From Calditrichota bacterium (lineage in GTDB: Bacteria; CLD3), in contig QQUF01000032.1 in the NCBI GenBank assembly GCA_008501735.1, positions 4,742 to 68,741 on the forward strand: a DNA stretch of 64,000 nt, given 5' to 3'. Position 1 is the stretch's first letter. Each line of letters opens with the position of its first letter. The notes below the pieces were generated by a model. It did no database searches, was not told where the DNA came from, and saw only the letters and a program-made list of their open reading frames with translations. The position numbers and the translations under genes are program-made. Shown here in pieces: positions 53,597 to 63,100 of this stretch.

Positions 53597-54437
53597 TTTC
53601 TGCTTTCTTGTCCAAAATTACGTTGATTGTTTCAAAAGGCATTTTTACGTCAGCTTTTACTAAAGTATCTAAAATCTGTTCTCTAAGTTTGAATCTGATT
53701 GGAATGTGTTTTTTCTCATCTTTAATCCAAACCCTAAAAATGAGTTCAATGTTAAAATCTTTAATGTCATTCAGAACGATTTCAGGAGCAGGTTCTGCTA
53801 AATAAATTTCTTTGTCTTGCACAATTTCAAACAACTTTTCTCTAATGTTTTCAAGGTTTTCAGAAACGTCAACTGTAAATTTGATGTCAATTCTTAGATT
53901 GGGGAAATTCGTGTAAGAGGCAACCATTGAGTTGACAATTTGAGTGTTTGGGATTGCAATCATTTTTCCGTCAATTGTGCTAACTCTTGTTGACCTCATT
54001 GTAATTTGCTCGACTTTTCCGTACTGACCATTGATTTCAATCAAATCGCCGATTACAAAAGGTCTGTCCCAAAAGATGAACAATCCTGAAATTATGTTTG
54101 AAAGTGCATCTTTTGCAGCAAAACCGATTGTCAGACCTGCGACTCCAAGACTTGCCAAAATCGAACCTGTGTTAATTCCGACTTGAGACAAAGCCGTAAT
54201 TATTGCTATTAAAAAAATTACATTTTTGGTAATCTGAATTATGAAACTCTGAATTGTTGTGTCTAAGTCAATTCTTTTAAATGAAACTTTAAGCAGTTTG
54301 TCAATGATTTTCCAGAAAATTACAAAAAACAAAATCACAAAAAATGATGCAACTAAACTTGGGAAAAAATCCACAAATTTCGCAGTCATTTGTTCGTAAG
54401 AAAATAAGTGAAGTAGTTTTTCCGAAATTGTATCCAT
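53586..54437 (-). CDS. Small-conductance mechanosensitive channel (MscS family)
   Basis: 283 residues, close to E. coli MscS length. Three helices at the N-terminus, pore helix 'SILASLGVAGLTIGFAAKDA' with 'NIISGLFIFWDRPF', then the beta and alpha/beta C-terminal domains. Opens on membrane tension to release solutes. A GGAGG ribosome binding site stands near its ATG. Overlaps the hydrolase start. Confidence 0.93.
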   Translation of the reverse strand: MDTISEKLLHLFSYEQMTAKFVDFFPSLVASFFVILFFVIFWKIIDKLLKVSFKRIDLDTTIQSFIIQITKNVIFLIAIITALSQVGINTGSILASLGVAGLTIGFAAKDALSNIISGLFIFWDRPFVIGDLIEINGQYGKVEQITMRSTRVSTIDGKMIAIPNTQIVNSMVASYTNFPNLRIDIKFTVDVSENLENIREKLFEIVQDKEIYLAEPAPEIVLNDIKDFNIELIFRVWIKDEKKHIPIRFKLREQILDTLVKADVKMPFETINVILDKKAEIEK

Positions 54438-54469
54438 TAAATGAAACCTCCAAATGAGTTTTTAAAGTA

Positions 54470-55144
54470 TTAGTTCTTTGCTAAAATATTTATGTCTTTG
54501 CTTTCGATGACTCTTTGCTCGTATCCATTTAGAACCACGTTAATCATTGCCTTTCCGATTGCTTGTGAAGTCGTGGTATGATTTGGGAAAATGACTTTTA
54601 GAATTGGATACAAATGTTTGGCAATTTGAATTCCAAAATCGTAAAGTCTGGTTTTTGATTTAACTTCGCCAATTGGTTGAATGTAAGCAGGTCGGAAAGC
54701 AAACGAGTTTTTGAATGGCATTGCAAGAATTGCATTTTCAGTTTTTCCTTTAACTCTTGCCCACATTGTTTTGCCTTTTTCCGAGCTGTCAGTTCCTGCT
54801 CCAGAAACGTAACAGAAAGTCATTTCTTTATTTTTTTCAAGTAAGGTTTTAGCAAAATTTATCGCTAAGTCGTAAGTAATTTTGGTGTAGTCTTCTTCCG
54901 ACATTCCAATCGAAGAAATTCCCAAACTAAAGTAACAAGCGTTGTAATCTTCAAGTTCATTTTCGATTTCTTCTAAATTGTAAAAATCCTTGTGAATGAT
55001 TTCTTTGAGTTTCTCGTGTTTTGTTCCGATAGTCTTGCGGTTGACTACAAGAACGGTTTCGACGTTCGGATTTTCTAAGCACTCAAGTAAAATCCCTTTT
55101 CCTACCATTCCTGTTGAGCCAGTGATAATTGCTTTAATTTTCAT
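54470..55144 (-). CDS. NAD(P)-dependent SDR, NAD-epimerase-like
   Basis: 224 residues. Rossmann 'ITGSTGMVGKGILLECLENP' at the N-terminus, 'FSLGISSIGMSEEDY' and 'YVSGAGTDSSEKGKTMWAR' in the middle. Matches small atypical SDRs (HTATIP2-like); the YxxxK pair is not clear. It overlaps the FGE-like lipoprotein gene by one base, TAATG, so the two are translated together. Substrate unknown. Confidence 0.85.
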   Translation of the reverse strand: MKIKAIITGSTGMVGKGILLECLENPNVETVLVVNRKTIGTKHEKLKEIIHKDFYNLEEIENELEDYNACYFSLGISSIGMSEEDYTKITYDLAINFAKTLLEKNKEMTFCYVSGAGTDSSEKGKTMWARVKGKTENAILAMPFKNSFAFRPAYIQPIGEVKSKTRLYDFGIQIAKHLYPILKVIFPNHTTTSQAIGKAMINVVLNGYEQRVIESKDINILAKN

Positions 55145-56127
55145 TAATTTTTTACGACTCTAAATCCAAAATGGTTGTTTCCTCTGTTCTCAAAATCAGA
55201 AGCTCTTGCATAAGTCAACAAAGTTGAAGAATGGTAATTCCAAGAACCGCCTCTTCTAACTCTTTTTGATTCTGTTCCAGAACTTGAATTGATTGGGTCA
55301 GTTACTCCTTCAGTGTAAAAACTTGCGTCGTAGTAGTCCAAACACCATTCCCAAACATTTCCGCCTAAATCGTAAAGCCCAAATGGATTTGGCGAGTAAG
55401 AACCAACTGCGATTGAATGTCCATTTGGATTGTAAACTCCAGGAGTGTCTCCGTTGTAATTTGCTTTGCCAGAATTCAAAGTTCCGTCATCAGTTGGATA
55501 TTCGAGTTGTTGCCCACCTTTTGCTGCAAATTCCCATTGAGCTTCTGTTGGCAAACTAATTTCGTAAAATTCTGTGAAAGCAAAAGCTCCGTACCACTTT
55601 ACCCAATTTACAGGAAAATCTGATTTCCCTGAATCTAAAAGTTCAAATTTATTTGTTGATGAATTGTAAGAAATCCAACTTTTGTTGTCGATGTGTTCTT
55701 CTTCTCCACCACTTGTGCAGCCGCCTGTTTCTCCTAATTGCAAAAATATTTGTCCACTATTCGGAGCGTCGCCGTTTCCGATTACCATATTTTCTGTGTA
55801 AACTCCACAAGGGTCGGCTGTTTGTTGTGCTTCAATTTTTATCCACCCTTTGTCATTTGCAGAATTTAGAAATTCTACGTACTCGGCATTCGTAATTTCT
55901 TTCTCTGAAATTTTAAAAGAAGAAACAGTTACACTAACTTCGGGAGCATCATTGCTCATAGTTGTTCCTCCCATCGTAAAAGTTCCACCTGAAATGTCTT
56001 TGAAAACAATGCTTGTTGGCAAAGTTGTGGTTGTTTCTGTTGGTTCTGTGTTTGAATCGTTATCACTACAACCGAATGATAAAATTCCACTGAAAAGAAT
56101 TGCAAAAGCTATTTTTTGATTTTTCAT
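55144..56127 (-). CDS. Formylglycine-generating-enzyme-like lipoprotein
   Basis: 327 residues. Lipoprotein signal ending 'FGCSD', then the SUMF1/FGE-sulfatase fold: 'GGTFTMGGTTMSNDAPEVSV', 'LPTEAQWEFAAKGG', 'YDLGGNVWEWCLDYY', 'RVRRGGSWNYH', 'NHFGFRVVKN'. Members bind or modify other proteins; true FGEs activate sulfatases, but most lipoprotein forms are of unknown use, and no sulfatase is in the window. It overlaps the downstream SDR gene. Confidence 0.9.
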   Translation of the reverse strand: MKNQKIAFAILFSGILSFGCSDNDSNTEPTETTTTLPTSIVFKDISGGTFTMGGTTMSNDAPEVSVTVSSFKISEKEITNAEYVEFLNSANDKGWIKIEAQQTADPCGVYTENMVIGNGDAPNSGQIFLQLGETGGCTSGGEEEHIDNKSWISYNSSTNKFELLDSGKSDFPVNWVKWYGAFAFTEFYEISLPTEAQWEFAAKGGQQLEYPTDDGTLNSGKANYNGDTPGVYNPNGHSIAVGSYSPNPFGLYDLGGNVWEWCLDYYDASFYTEGVTDPINSSSGTESKRVRRGGSWNYHSSTLLTYARASDFENRGNNHFGFRVVKN

Positions 56128-56328
56128 TTTTCTTGAAAATTTAGTTGTTAGTTAAAAGTTGTTCAGAAATTACACATAAAGATTTAATTAAACAAAATTT
56201 AATTCTACCAAGCCATAAATCCATTTAATCTTACACTCTAAAATAAACGTATTCATTGAGTTAGAAAAAAAATTGAAAAACGATTGTTTTTACCTTACAT
56301 TTCGCAAAAATTTTACGAAAGAACTTTA

Positions 56329-56640
56329 ATGTCAAAATATGGAAAACACGTTTTTATTTGCACAAACGAAAGACCTGAAGGAAGTCCAAGAGGTTGTTGT
56401 GCAAACCAAGATTCTGCTGAAATTCAAATCAAAATGAAAGCAGAGCTTAAAAAACGTGGAATGAGTAAACAAATCCGTGCAAACAAAGCAGGTTGTTTGA
56501 ACTTTTGTGAACAAGGTCCTGTTGTAGTTGTTTATCCTGAAGGAACTTGGTACAAAGGAGTTTCAGCAGAGGACGTTGAAGAAATTGTAGAATCTCATTT
56601 AATAAATGACGAGCCTGTCGAAAGATTAATTTTTAAATAA
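56329..56640 (+). CDS. Thioredoxin-like [2Fe-2S] ferredoxin
   Basis: 103 residues from the ATG at 56329; an earlier in-frame ATG at 56284 adds a short unlikely segment. Four cysteines in 'VFICTNERPEG...GCC' and 'AGCLNFCEQGP' fit the thioredoxin-fold 2Fe-2S ferredoxin pattern. An electron carrier. mqnD follows after 16 bases with its own AGGAAA site. Confidence 0.85.
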   Translation: MSKYGKHVFICTNERPEGSPRGCCANQDSAEIQIKMKAELKKRGMSKQIRANKAGCLNFCEQGPVVVVYPEGTWYKGVSAEDVEEIVESHLINDEPVERLIFK

Positions 56641-56656
56641 AAACTTAGGAAATAAA

Positions 56657-57502
56657 ATGTCTGAAAAAATCGAAATCAAAGTTGCACACAGTCCTGATTC
56701 TGACGATGCATTTATGTTTTATGCTTTGGCGAATGATAAATTGGATACCGGAAATTTAGAGTTCACTCACAAGTTAGTTGACATAGAATCGCTTAACCAA
56801 ATGGCTTTAGATAATCCACATTACGAAGTTACAGCTCTTTCTTTTCACGCTTATGCTTACTTGTCTGATAAATACGCAGTTTTACCAAGTGGCGGTTCAA
56901 TGGGTGAAAATTACGGTCCAATGATTGTTGCAAAAAAAGACCTTACAATTGAAGATTTAAAAGGAATGACAATCGCAATTCCAGGTGAAATGACAAGTGC
57001 TTACTTAGCTCTCAAATTATTTTTGCCTGATTGTAAAACCGTAACTTACGACTTTAATAAAATTATGGATGCAATCGAAAAAGGTGAAGTCGAAGCTGGT
57101 TTAATCATTCACGAAGGACAAGTTCTTTACGAATCAATGGGATTCAAAAAAATTGTTGACCTTGGAGAATGGTGGCACGAAAGAACTAACGGTTTACCAC
57201 TTCCACTTGGCTGTAATGGAATTAGAAAAGACTTAGGAATGGACACGATGAAAGAAGTTTCAAGACTTCTTAAAGCAAGCATTCAACACGCTCTTGACAA
57301 TCGCGAAGATGCTTTGAATTACGCTTTGACTTTTGCTCGTGGAATGGATCCGAAAATGGCAGACAAATTTGTTGGAATGTACGTCAATAACTTAACTCTT
57401 GATTACGGAGCAGATGGAAGAAAAGCTATCCAACTTTTACTCGATGAAGGTTACGAAAAAGGAATAATTCCTAACAAAGTAACTGTCGAGTTTATCGATT
57501 AA
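56657..57502 (+). CDS. mqnD: 1,4-dihydroxy-6-naphthoate synthase (futalosine pathway)
   Basis: Converts cyclic de-hypoxanthine futalosine to dihydroxynaphthoate in menaquinone synthesis. 281 residues. 'VAHSPDSDDAFMFYALAN' and 'NGLPLPLGCNGIRKDLG' are MqnD motifs; the related MqnA is somewhat different in the first. MqnA, MqnB and MqnC are not in the window. AGGAAATAAA precedes the start. Confidence 0.9.
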   Translation: MSEKIEIKVAHSPDSDDAFMFYALANDKLDTGNLEFTHKLVDIESLNQMALDNPHYEVTALSFHAYAYLSDKYAVLPSGGSMGENYGPMIVAKKDLTIEDLKGMTIAIPGEMTSAYLALKLFLPDCKTVTYDFNKIMDAIEKGEVEAGLIIHEGQVLYESMGFKKIVDLGEWWHERTNGLPLPLGCNGIRKDLGMDTMKEVSRLLKASIQHALDNREDALNYALTFARGMDPKMADKFVGMYVNNLTLDYGADGRKAIQLLLDEGYEKGIIPNKVTVEFID

Positions 57503-57521
57503 GCTAAAGAATTTACTCCAA

Positions 57522-58031
57522 GTGAATTTTTTAATTGAAACAGAAAGGCTTCGGCTCAGAAAGTTTTTACCAAAAGATTCACTTGGCTTTTTTCATCTTA
57601 ACAATGACCCGAAAGTTTTAGAATTTACGGGTGATTCTCCTTTCGCATCAGAAAACAAAGCACTAAAATTTATCCAAAATTATGATCATTACCAAAAATT
57701 TAGATTTGGTAGATGGAGTGTAATTTTAAAGGAAAACCAAAAGTCCATCGGCTTTTGTGGGCTAAAGTTCACAGAAGAATTAAATGAAATTGATTTAGGT
57801 TTTAGATTTTTCCAAGAACATTGGAACAAAGGTTTTGCAACAGAATCCTCAAAGGCTGTTTTAGATTTTGCATTTTTAGAACTAAAATTAGAAAGAATCG
57901 TAGCAAGAGCAATGCCCGAAAACAAAGCATCAATTCGAGTTATCGAAAAACTCGGAATGAACTTTGTCGAAGAACGAATTTCTGAAAATGCGAAATGGTT
58001 AATTTTTGAGAAGTTAAATGAAAACCTTTAG
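57522..58031 (+). CDS. GNAT-family N-acetyltransferase, RimJ/RimL-like
   Basis: 169 residues from a GTG start. 'ETERLRLRKFLPKDSLGF', 'LGFRFFQEHWNKGFATESSKAV' (acetyl-CoA loop) and 'AMPENKASIRVIEKLGM' place it in the RimJ/RimL type that acetylates protein N-termini or small molecules. Substrate unknown. It overlaps the propeller gene by 14 bases. Confidence 0.9.
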   Translation: MNFLIETERLRLRKFLPKDSLGFFHLNNDPKVLEFTGDSPFASENKALKFIQNYDHYQKFRFGRWSVILKENQKSIGFCGLKFTEELNEIDLGFRFFQEHWNKGFATESSKAVLDFAFLELKLERIVARAMPENKASIRVIEKLGMNFVEERISENAKWLIFEKLNENL

Positions 58032-58902
58032 TCTATTTTTTTTACTTTTGTTGTTCTGTTTTGAAGTTTTTGCACATCAAGGTTTTGGAATTTTGGTTGA
58101 CGAGTCTGAAAATATTTTTTTCACAGACATCTCACGGCAAACAATTTGGAAAATTGATAAAAACAAGAATCTCATTCCTTTAGCAAAGGAATTTTGGTCG
58201 CATCAAATTTGTTTTGATAAAAGCCAAAATCTTTACTTCACAAACGAAGAGGTTGTAAAGGGAAAAAACGGACACAGTCTGTGGAAACTTTCAAAAAGCG
58301 GCAACTTAAAGCAAGTTATTCCACCGACTTCAAGAGACAAATTTATTTCGGATATTTTTTTAGTCTCCGAAAATGAAGAATTGGTTTTGGCGACTAATTC
58401 TAAACTATTTTTTGCACCAAATCTAGAAAACTTAGAGTCACTTTCTATTTTAAAAGAAGGTTTTGAAAGTATCCGCTCAATTTTCAATTTTGGCGATAAA
58501 ATTTATGTCGTTGATGGAGATAAAATTAAAATCCTTAGTAATGAGAAAGTCGTTACTTTAGCTGAGAATTTAGTTGAAAAAGATGTGTCTAATATTTCAA
58601 TGAATTTTATTCCAAACCCTAAAACCATAAATCGGTTGTTTGGGTTAGCGGTTGACGAAAGTGAAAATGTTTTTGTCGCTTACTTTGGAAACTCTCAAAT
58701 CTTAAAAATAGATTCAAAAGGTGAAAAGAGTGTTTTTTATCAATCAAAAGACTCTTGGTCGCCTGTTGGAATTGCAATTTCAGAGAATGGATTAGTTGTC
58801 AAAGAGTCAAAATTTGTTGAAAAGGTTGGTTGGCTTGGACCAAAAATCATAAAAGTTTCTTGGGATAAAAAAGTAGAAGAAATTTTGAAACTTAAAGATT
58901 AA
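58018..58902 (+). CDS. Secreted NHL-type beta-propeller protein
   Basis: 294 residues. Signal peptide (about 1-19, 'LFCFEVFAH'), then repeated propeller strands such as 'GILVDESENIFFTDISRQT' and 'GLAVDESENVFVAYFGNSQ'. No catalytic motif. Probably a periplasmic binding protein. It overlaps the acetyltransferase gene. Confidence 0.8.
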   Translation: MKTFSLFFLLLLFCFEVFAHQGFGILVDESENIFFTDISRQTIWKIDKNKNLIPLAKEFWSHQICFDKSQNLYFTNEEVVKGKNGHSLWKLSKSGNLKQVIPPTSRDKFISDIFLVSENEELVLATNSKLFFAPNLENLESLSILKEGFESIRSIFNFGDKIYVVDGDKIKILSNEKVVTLAENLVEKDVSNISMNFIPNPKTINRLFGLAVDESENVFVAYFGNSQILKIDSKGEKSVFYQSKDSWSPVGIAISENGLVVKESKFVEKVGWLGPKIIKVSWDKKVEEILKLKD

Positions 58903-58956
58903 GTTAGACTTGCAATTTGGGCAAAAATAAAAATGAAAACAAACTGAGAGAGTTTG

Positions 58957-60078
58957 ATGAAAAAATTACGCATTGGAATTGATGCAACTGCTTTACCACC
59001 GAATCTTTCAGGAGCAGGAAAATATATTTTTCAACTAATTTTAAACCTTTCAAAGATTGACACCGAAAATGAATATTTCATTTTTACAAATTCCCGAATT
59101 TTTTTTTCTAAAATTAAAAATCCGAATTTCAGATTTCAAGAATTCAACTTTACAAGTAGATTAAAAAGAATTTTGTGGGAGCAAAACTCCTTACCAAAAT
59201 TTACAAAAGAGCTCAAACTTGACATTCTCCATTCACCTCACTACACTTTTCCACTTAAAAAATTGTCTTGCAAAAAAGTAGTTACAATTCACGACTTGAC
59301 TTTTTTCCTTTTTCCCACACTTCACTTAAAAAGTAAAAGAATCTTTTTTCAGAAATTCACAGAACTTGCCACCAAAAAAGCAGATAAAATTCTAACTGTT
59401 TCAGAAAATACCAAAAAAGATTTAGTAAGATTTTTCCCAAAAAGTGCAAGTAAAACTGTTTCAACTTCACTTGGAATTGGTGAACATTTTAAAATCGGTT
59501 CAAAGAATTTAGAATTCTTGAAAAAAAATGATTTGAGTGAAAATTATTTACTTTGTGTTGGAACGATTGAACCTCGTAAAAATGTGGAGACTTTACTTCT
59601 AGCTTACAAAAATTTACTTGAGCAAAAGAAGATTTATGAAAAGTTGGTTTTGGTGGGTCAATTCGGTTGGAAATATGAAAAAGTAAAATCACTCTTGAAA
59701 GAACCTTTACTCACTAAAAATGTCAAACATTTTGGTTTCGTGAATGAAACTGATTTGGTGAAATTTTACCAAAATGCAAAAGCTGTTATTTACCCTTCAA
59801 TTTACGAAGGTTTTGGATTTCCACCCTTGGAAGCTCTTGCTTGTGGAAAACCTGTTTTTAGTGGAAATAATTCTGCAATTGAAGAAAATGTTAGGGATTT
59901 AGCTTTGCTTTTAGATTGTGGAAAAGTAGCAGAAGTTGAAAATGGGATTATTGAAATTTTGCAAAATGAAAATTGGAAGCAGATTGCCGAAGATTCTGCT
60001 GAAAGAATTGACAAAGATTTTTCTTGGCAAAGAACGGCTGAAAAGACTTTAGAAGTTTACCGAAGTGTTACTTTGTAA
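58957..60078 (+). CDS. Glycosyltransferase, GT4 family
   Basis: 373 residues. N-terminal 'DATALPPNLSGAGKYIFQL', middle 'CVGTIEPRKNVETLLLAY', and the GT4 donor-binding 'YPSIYEGFGFPPLEALACG' with its conserved acid. The ATG at 58957 is preceded by a GAGAG site; the TTG one codon earlier is less likely. Transfers a sugar from a nucleotide donor, perhaps to surface polysaccharide; the substrate is unknown. Confidence 0.92.
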   Translation: MKKLRIGIDATALPPNLSGAGKYIFQLILNLSKIDTENEYFIFTNSRIFFSKIKNPNFRFQEFNFTSRLKRILWEQNSLPKFTKELKLDILHSPHYTFPLKKLSCKKVVTIHDLTFFLFPTLHLKSKRIFFQKFTELATKKADKILTVSENTKKDLVRFFPKSASKTVSTSLGIGEHFKIGSKNLEFLKKNDLSENYLLCVGTIEPRKNVETLLLAYKNLLEQKKIYEKLVLVGQFGWKYEKVKSLLKEPLLTKNVKHFGFVNETDLVKFYQNAKAVIYPSIYEGFGFPPLEALACGKPVFSGNNSAIEENVRDLALLLDCGKVAEVENGIIEILQNENWKQIAEDSAERIDKDFSWQRTAEKTLEVYRSVTL

Positions 60079-60168
60079 ATTCACAGAAATTTTTAACTTT
60101 TCTTTTTCGGTTTAGCTAACTAAAATGATTACTTAAATAAAGAATGTAAAAAACTTAGGAATTTCCTT

Positions 60169-63100
60169 ATGGAATGGGAGAAACTCCAAGAAATAGCAAG
60201 CGGAACGTTTGGTACAGTTTACAAAGTGCAAAATGTAAAAACAGAAGAAATCGCTGCTTTAAAAATAATTCACCAAAATTTCAGAAATGTCAAAGACAAG
60301 AAACGCATAAAACGTGGTTTTGAGTCAGCCTCAAAAGTAACTCACACAAATTGTGTCCGAATGTTAGATTGGGTAGAAACTGATTCGGAAGTAGGTTTCT
60401 TGATGGAGTTCGTTGAAGGAAAACCAATTTTTCTTGTAGGGAACAAAAATTTTTGTTCCCTACAAGAGACAATCACCAAAATAATTCAAATTTGCAATGG
60501 TCTTGAAGCTCTTCATTCACAAGGAATTACTCACAGAGACCTCAAACCTGAAAATATTCTCGTTACTTCAGAAGGCAAAATAAAAATCACAGATTTTGAC
60601 TTGCTGAAACTTGATGATGCATCGGCATTAACAATGACAGGAGCATTTATCGGGACAGCAAAATATGCTTCACCTGAGCAATGCAAAGATGCAGGCAGAA
60701 TAGATTTTCGTAGCGACCTTTACTCGTTAGGTGTAATTTTTTACGAACTTGTAACAGGTCGCCTTCCTTTCAATGGTAAAAATTTTATGGAGATTGCACT
60801 TGGACACATTCGTTCACCTTTGATTTCTCCAAGACAGTATTCGCCTGAACTTCCGAGTGAGGTTGAAAAAATCATTCTTAAACTTTTGGAAAAAGAACCT
60901 GCAAATAGATTTCAGACAGCAAGAGAAGTTGCAAGAGCTTTAGACAAATTTTTAAATCAAAGTGAGGTTTTTGAAACGGAGAGTTCGACAGATTACTTGC
61001 TTTCACCGACATTTGTAGGACGCGAGAAACAACTTCACCAACTTGAGAATTCTTTTACGAAAGTAACAAACAAGGAAGGGCAGTCAGTTATTCTTCTCGG
61101 AGAATCAGGAATTGGAAAGTCAAGATTGGTTGAAGAGTTTAAAATTGGCTTGAATCTTCACAAAACCATAAATTTTTCTACAAAATTTAGAATTGAAGGA
61201 AGTGTCTTTGAAGGCTTACAAAAGCTAATTCTTGAAATGCTCGACTCTTTGAGGAAAATTTCACCAGAAGAACAAGCAGAAATTTTGGGTCGGCTTGGTT
61301 ACGATTTATTAAAGATTGCACCACAAATTTCAGAATTTAGTGTTAGCTCATATTTGAAAGAACTTACTGAACTTAGTGGAAATGGAGCAGAGTTTAGGCT
61401 TTTTGATGCTTTTAAAACTTTTTTACAGAATTATTCAGAATTTCAAAAAAGCTCTTTGGTAATCATTCTTGAAGATTTGCAATGGGCAGACGAAATTAGC
61501 TCCCGTTTTTTTCAATATGCTTCGAGGAATTTAAAAGATTCAAAAATTATGCTACTTGGAACTTGTCGAAAAGAGGAGTTAGAAAAATCCTATTTTTCAA
61601 GTGTCTTTTCTCAATTAAATACTCAAAGAATCTTACAAGTTATAGAACTCAAAAGTTTGGAAGTCGAATCAATAAGCGAAATGCTTACTTCGATGTTAGG
61701 AAAAGCCGATAACGTAAATACGAAAATTTCAGAAGAGATTCTCAAGCAAACAAATGGGAACCCACTTTTTGTACAAGAAGTGATGTACCATCTTTTGAGC
61801 AATGAAAAATTGAGTAAGAAAAATGGTGCTTGGGATTTTAGTGAAGAAGCATTCAAAGATTTGCTTTTGCCTGAAACAGTGCAAAAAGTGATTTCTGAGA
61901 GGCTCCAAAATATTGGGCAAGAAATAAGAGAAGTGCTTCAAGTTGGAGCAGTTTTGGGAAGAAGTTTTAGTTCAGAAACTTTAGCGGAAATCTCACCAAA
62001 ACATAAATTAAATCTCAATTTTTACCTCAGAGAAGCTAAAAGTAAAAGGCTAATCGAAGAAACTCAAAGCAAAAATTTTAGCTTTTTTCACGATGCTGTT
62101 AAGGAAACTTTAGAAAGCGATTTAGAAAAGGAAAAATTTCGTGAATTACACAGAAAAATTGGTGAAAAATTAGAAGCAAATTCTAAAAATATTGAATTTC
62201 GGTTGGAAGAACTGGCGAACCACTTTTACAAAGCTGAAGTTTTGGACAAAGCTTCTTTTTATTGTGAAAAGGCAGGTGAAGAGTCTTTCAAAAAATTTGC
62301 TTTTAGAGAAGCTCTAAATTTTTATGAAAAACTTTTTGAAGTCGCACAGAAATCTCAAAACACAGATTTAATTTTAAAAGGCTTAAGGAATAAAGCCGCA
62401 GTTTTGGAAAGATTTGGTAATTACACTCAATCTAAAGAAATTTTGGAAGAACTTTTGATTCTCTTGAAATACTCAGGGGATAAAGAAAAGTTAGGTGAAA
62501 CTTACAAAAATCTTGGAGTTCTTGAGTGGCGACAAAACAACAACGAAGAAGCACTTGAACTTTACGAAAAAGCATTTGAACTTTTGCAAGACTCTAAAGA
62601 TTTAAAATTGCTTGGTGGACTTTATGGGAATTTTGGTTTGGTTCATTTTAATTTGAGTGAATTTGAAAAAGCGATGGAATTTTATAGCAAACAATTAAAA
62701 ATGTGTGAAATTCTAAACGATAAACACGGTTTTTCAAAAGTTCTCGGTAAAATTGCAGAAGTCCATAGACAGAAAAGCGAGTTTGAAAAAGCGATTGAAG
62801 TTTCTGAAAAATCACTAAGTATTTGTGAAGAAATTAACAACAAAATCGAGTTTGCAGTCATTAAAGGAAATTTGAGCATAATTTATTTCCAACGTGGAGA
62901 TTTGGCAAAGGCTCGTGAACTTTCATTAGAACAATTAAAAATAGACGAAGAATTAGGAAACAAAGAAGGAATTGCAAGAGCGAGTAGTTATCTCGGAAAT
63001 ATTTTTTGGAAAGAAGGGGATTTTGATTCGGCTGTTGATTCTTACAAAAAATGTGAGTCAATCGGAAATGAAATTGGAATGAAGTCTGCCTTAAACGTTG

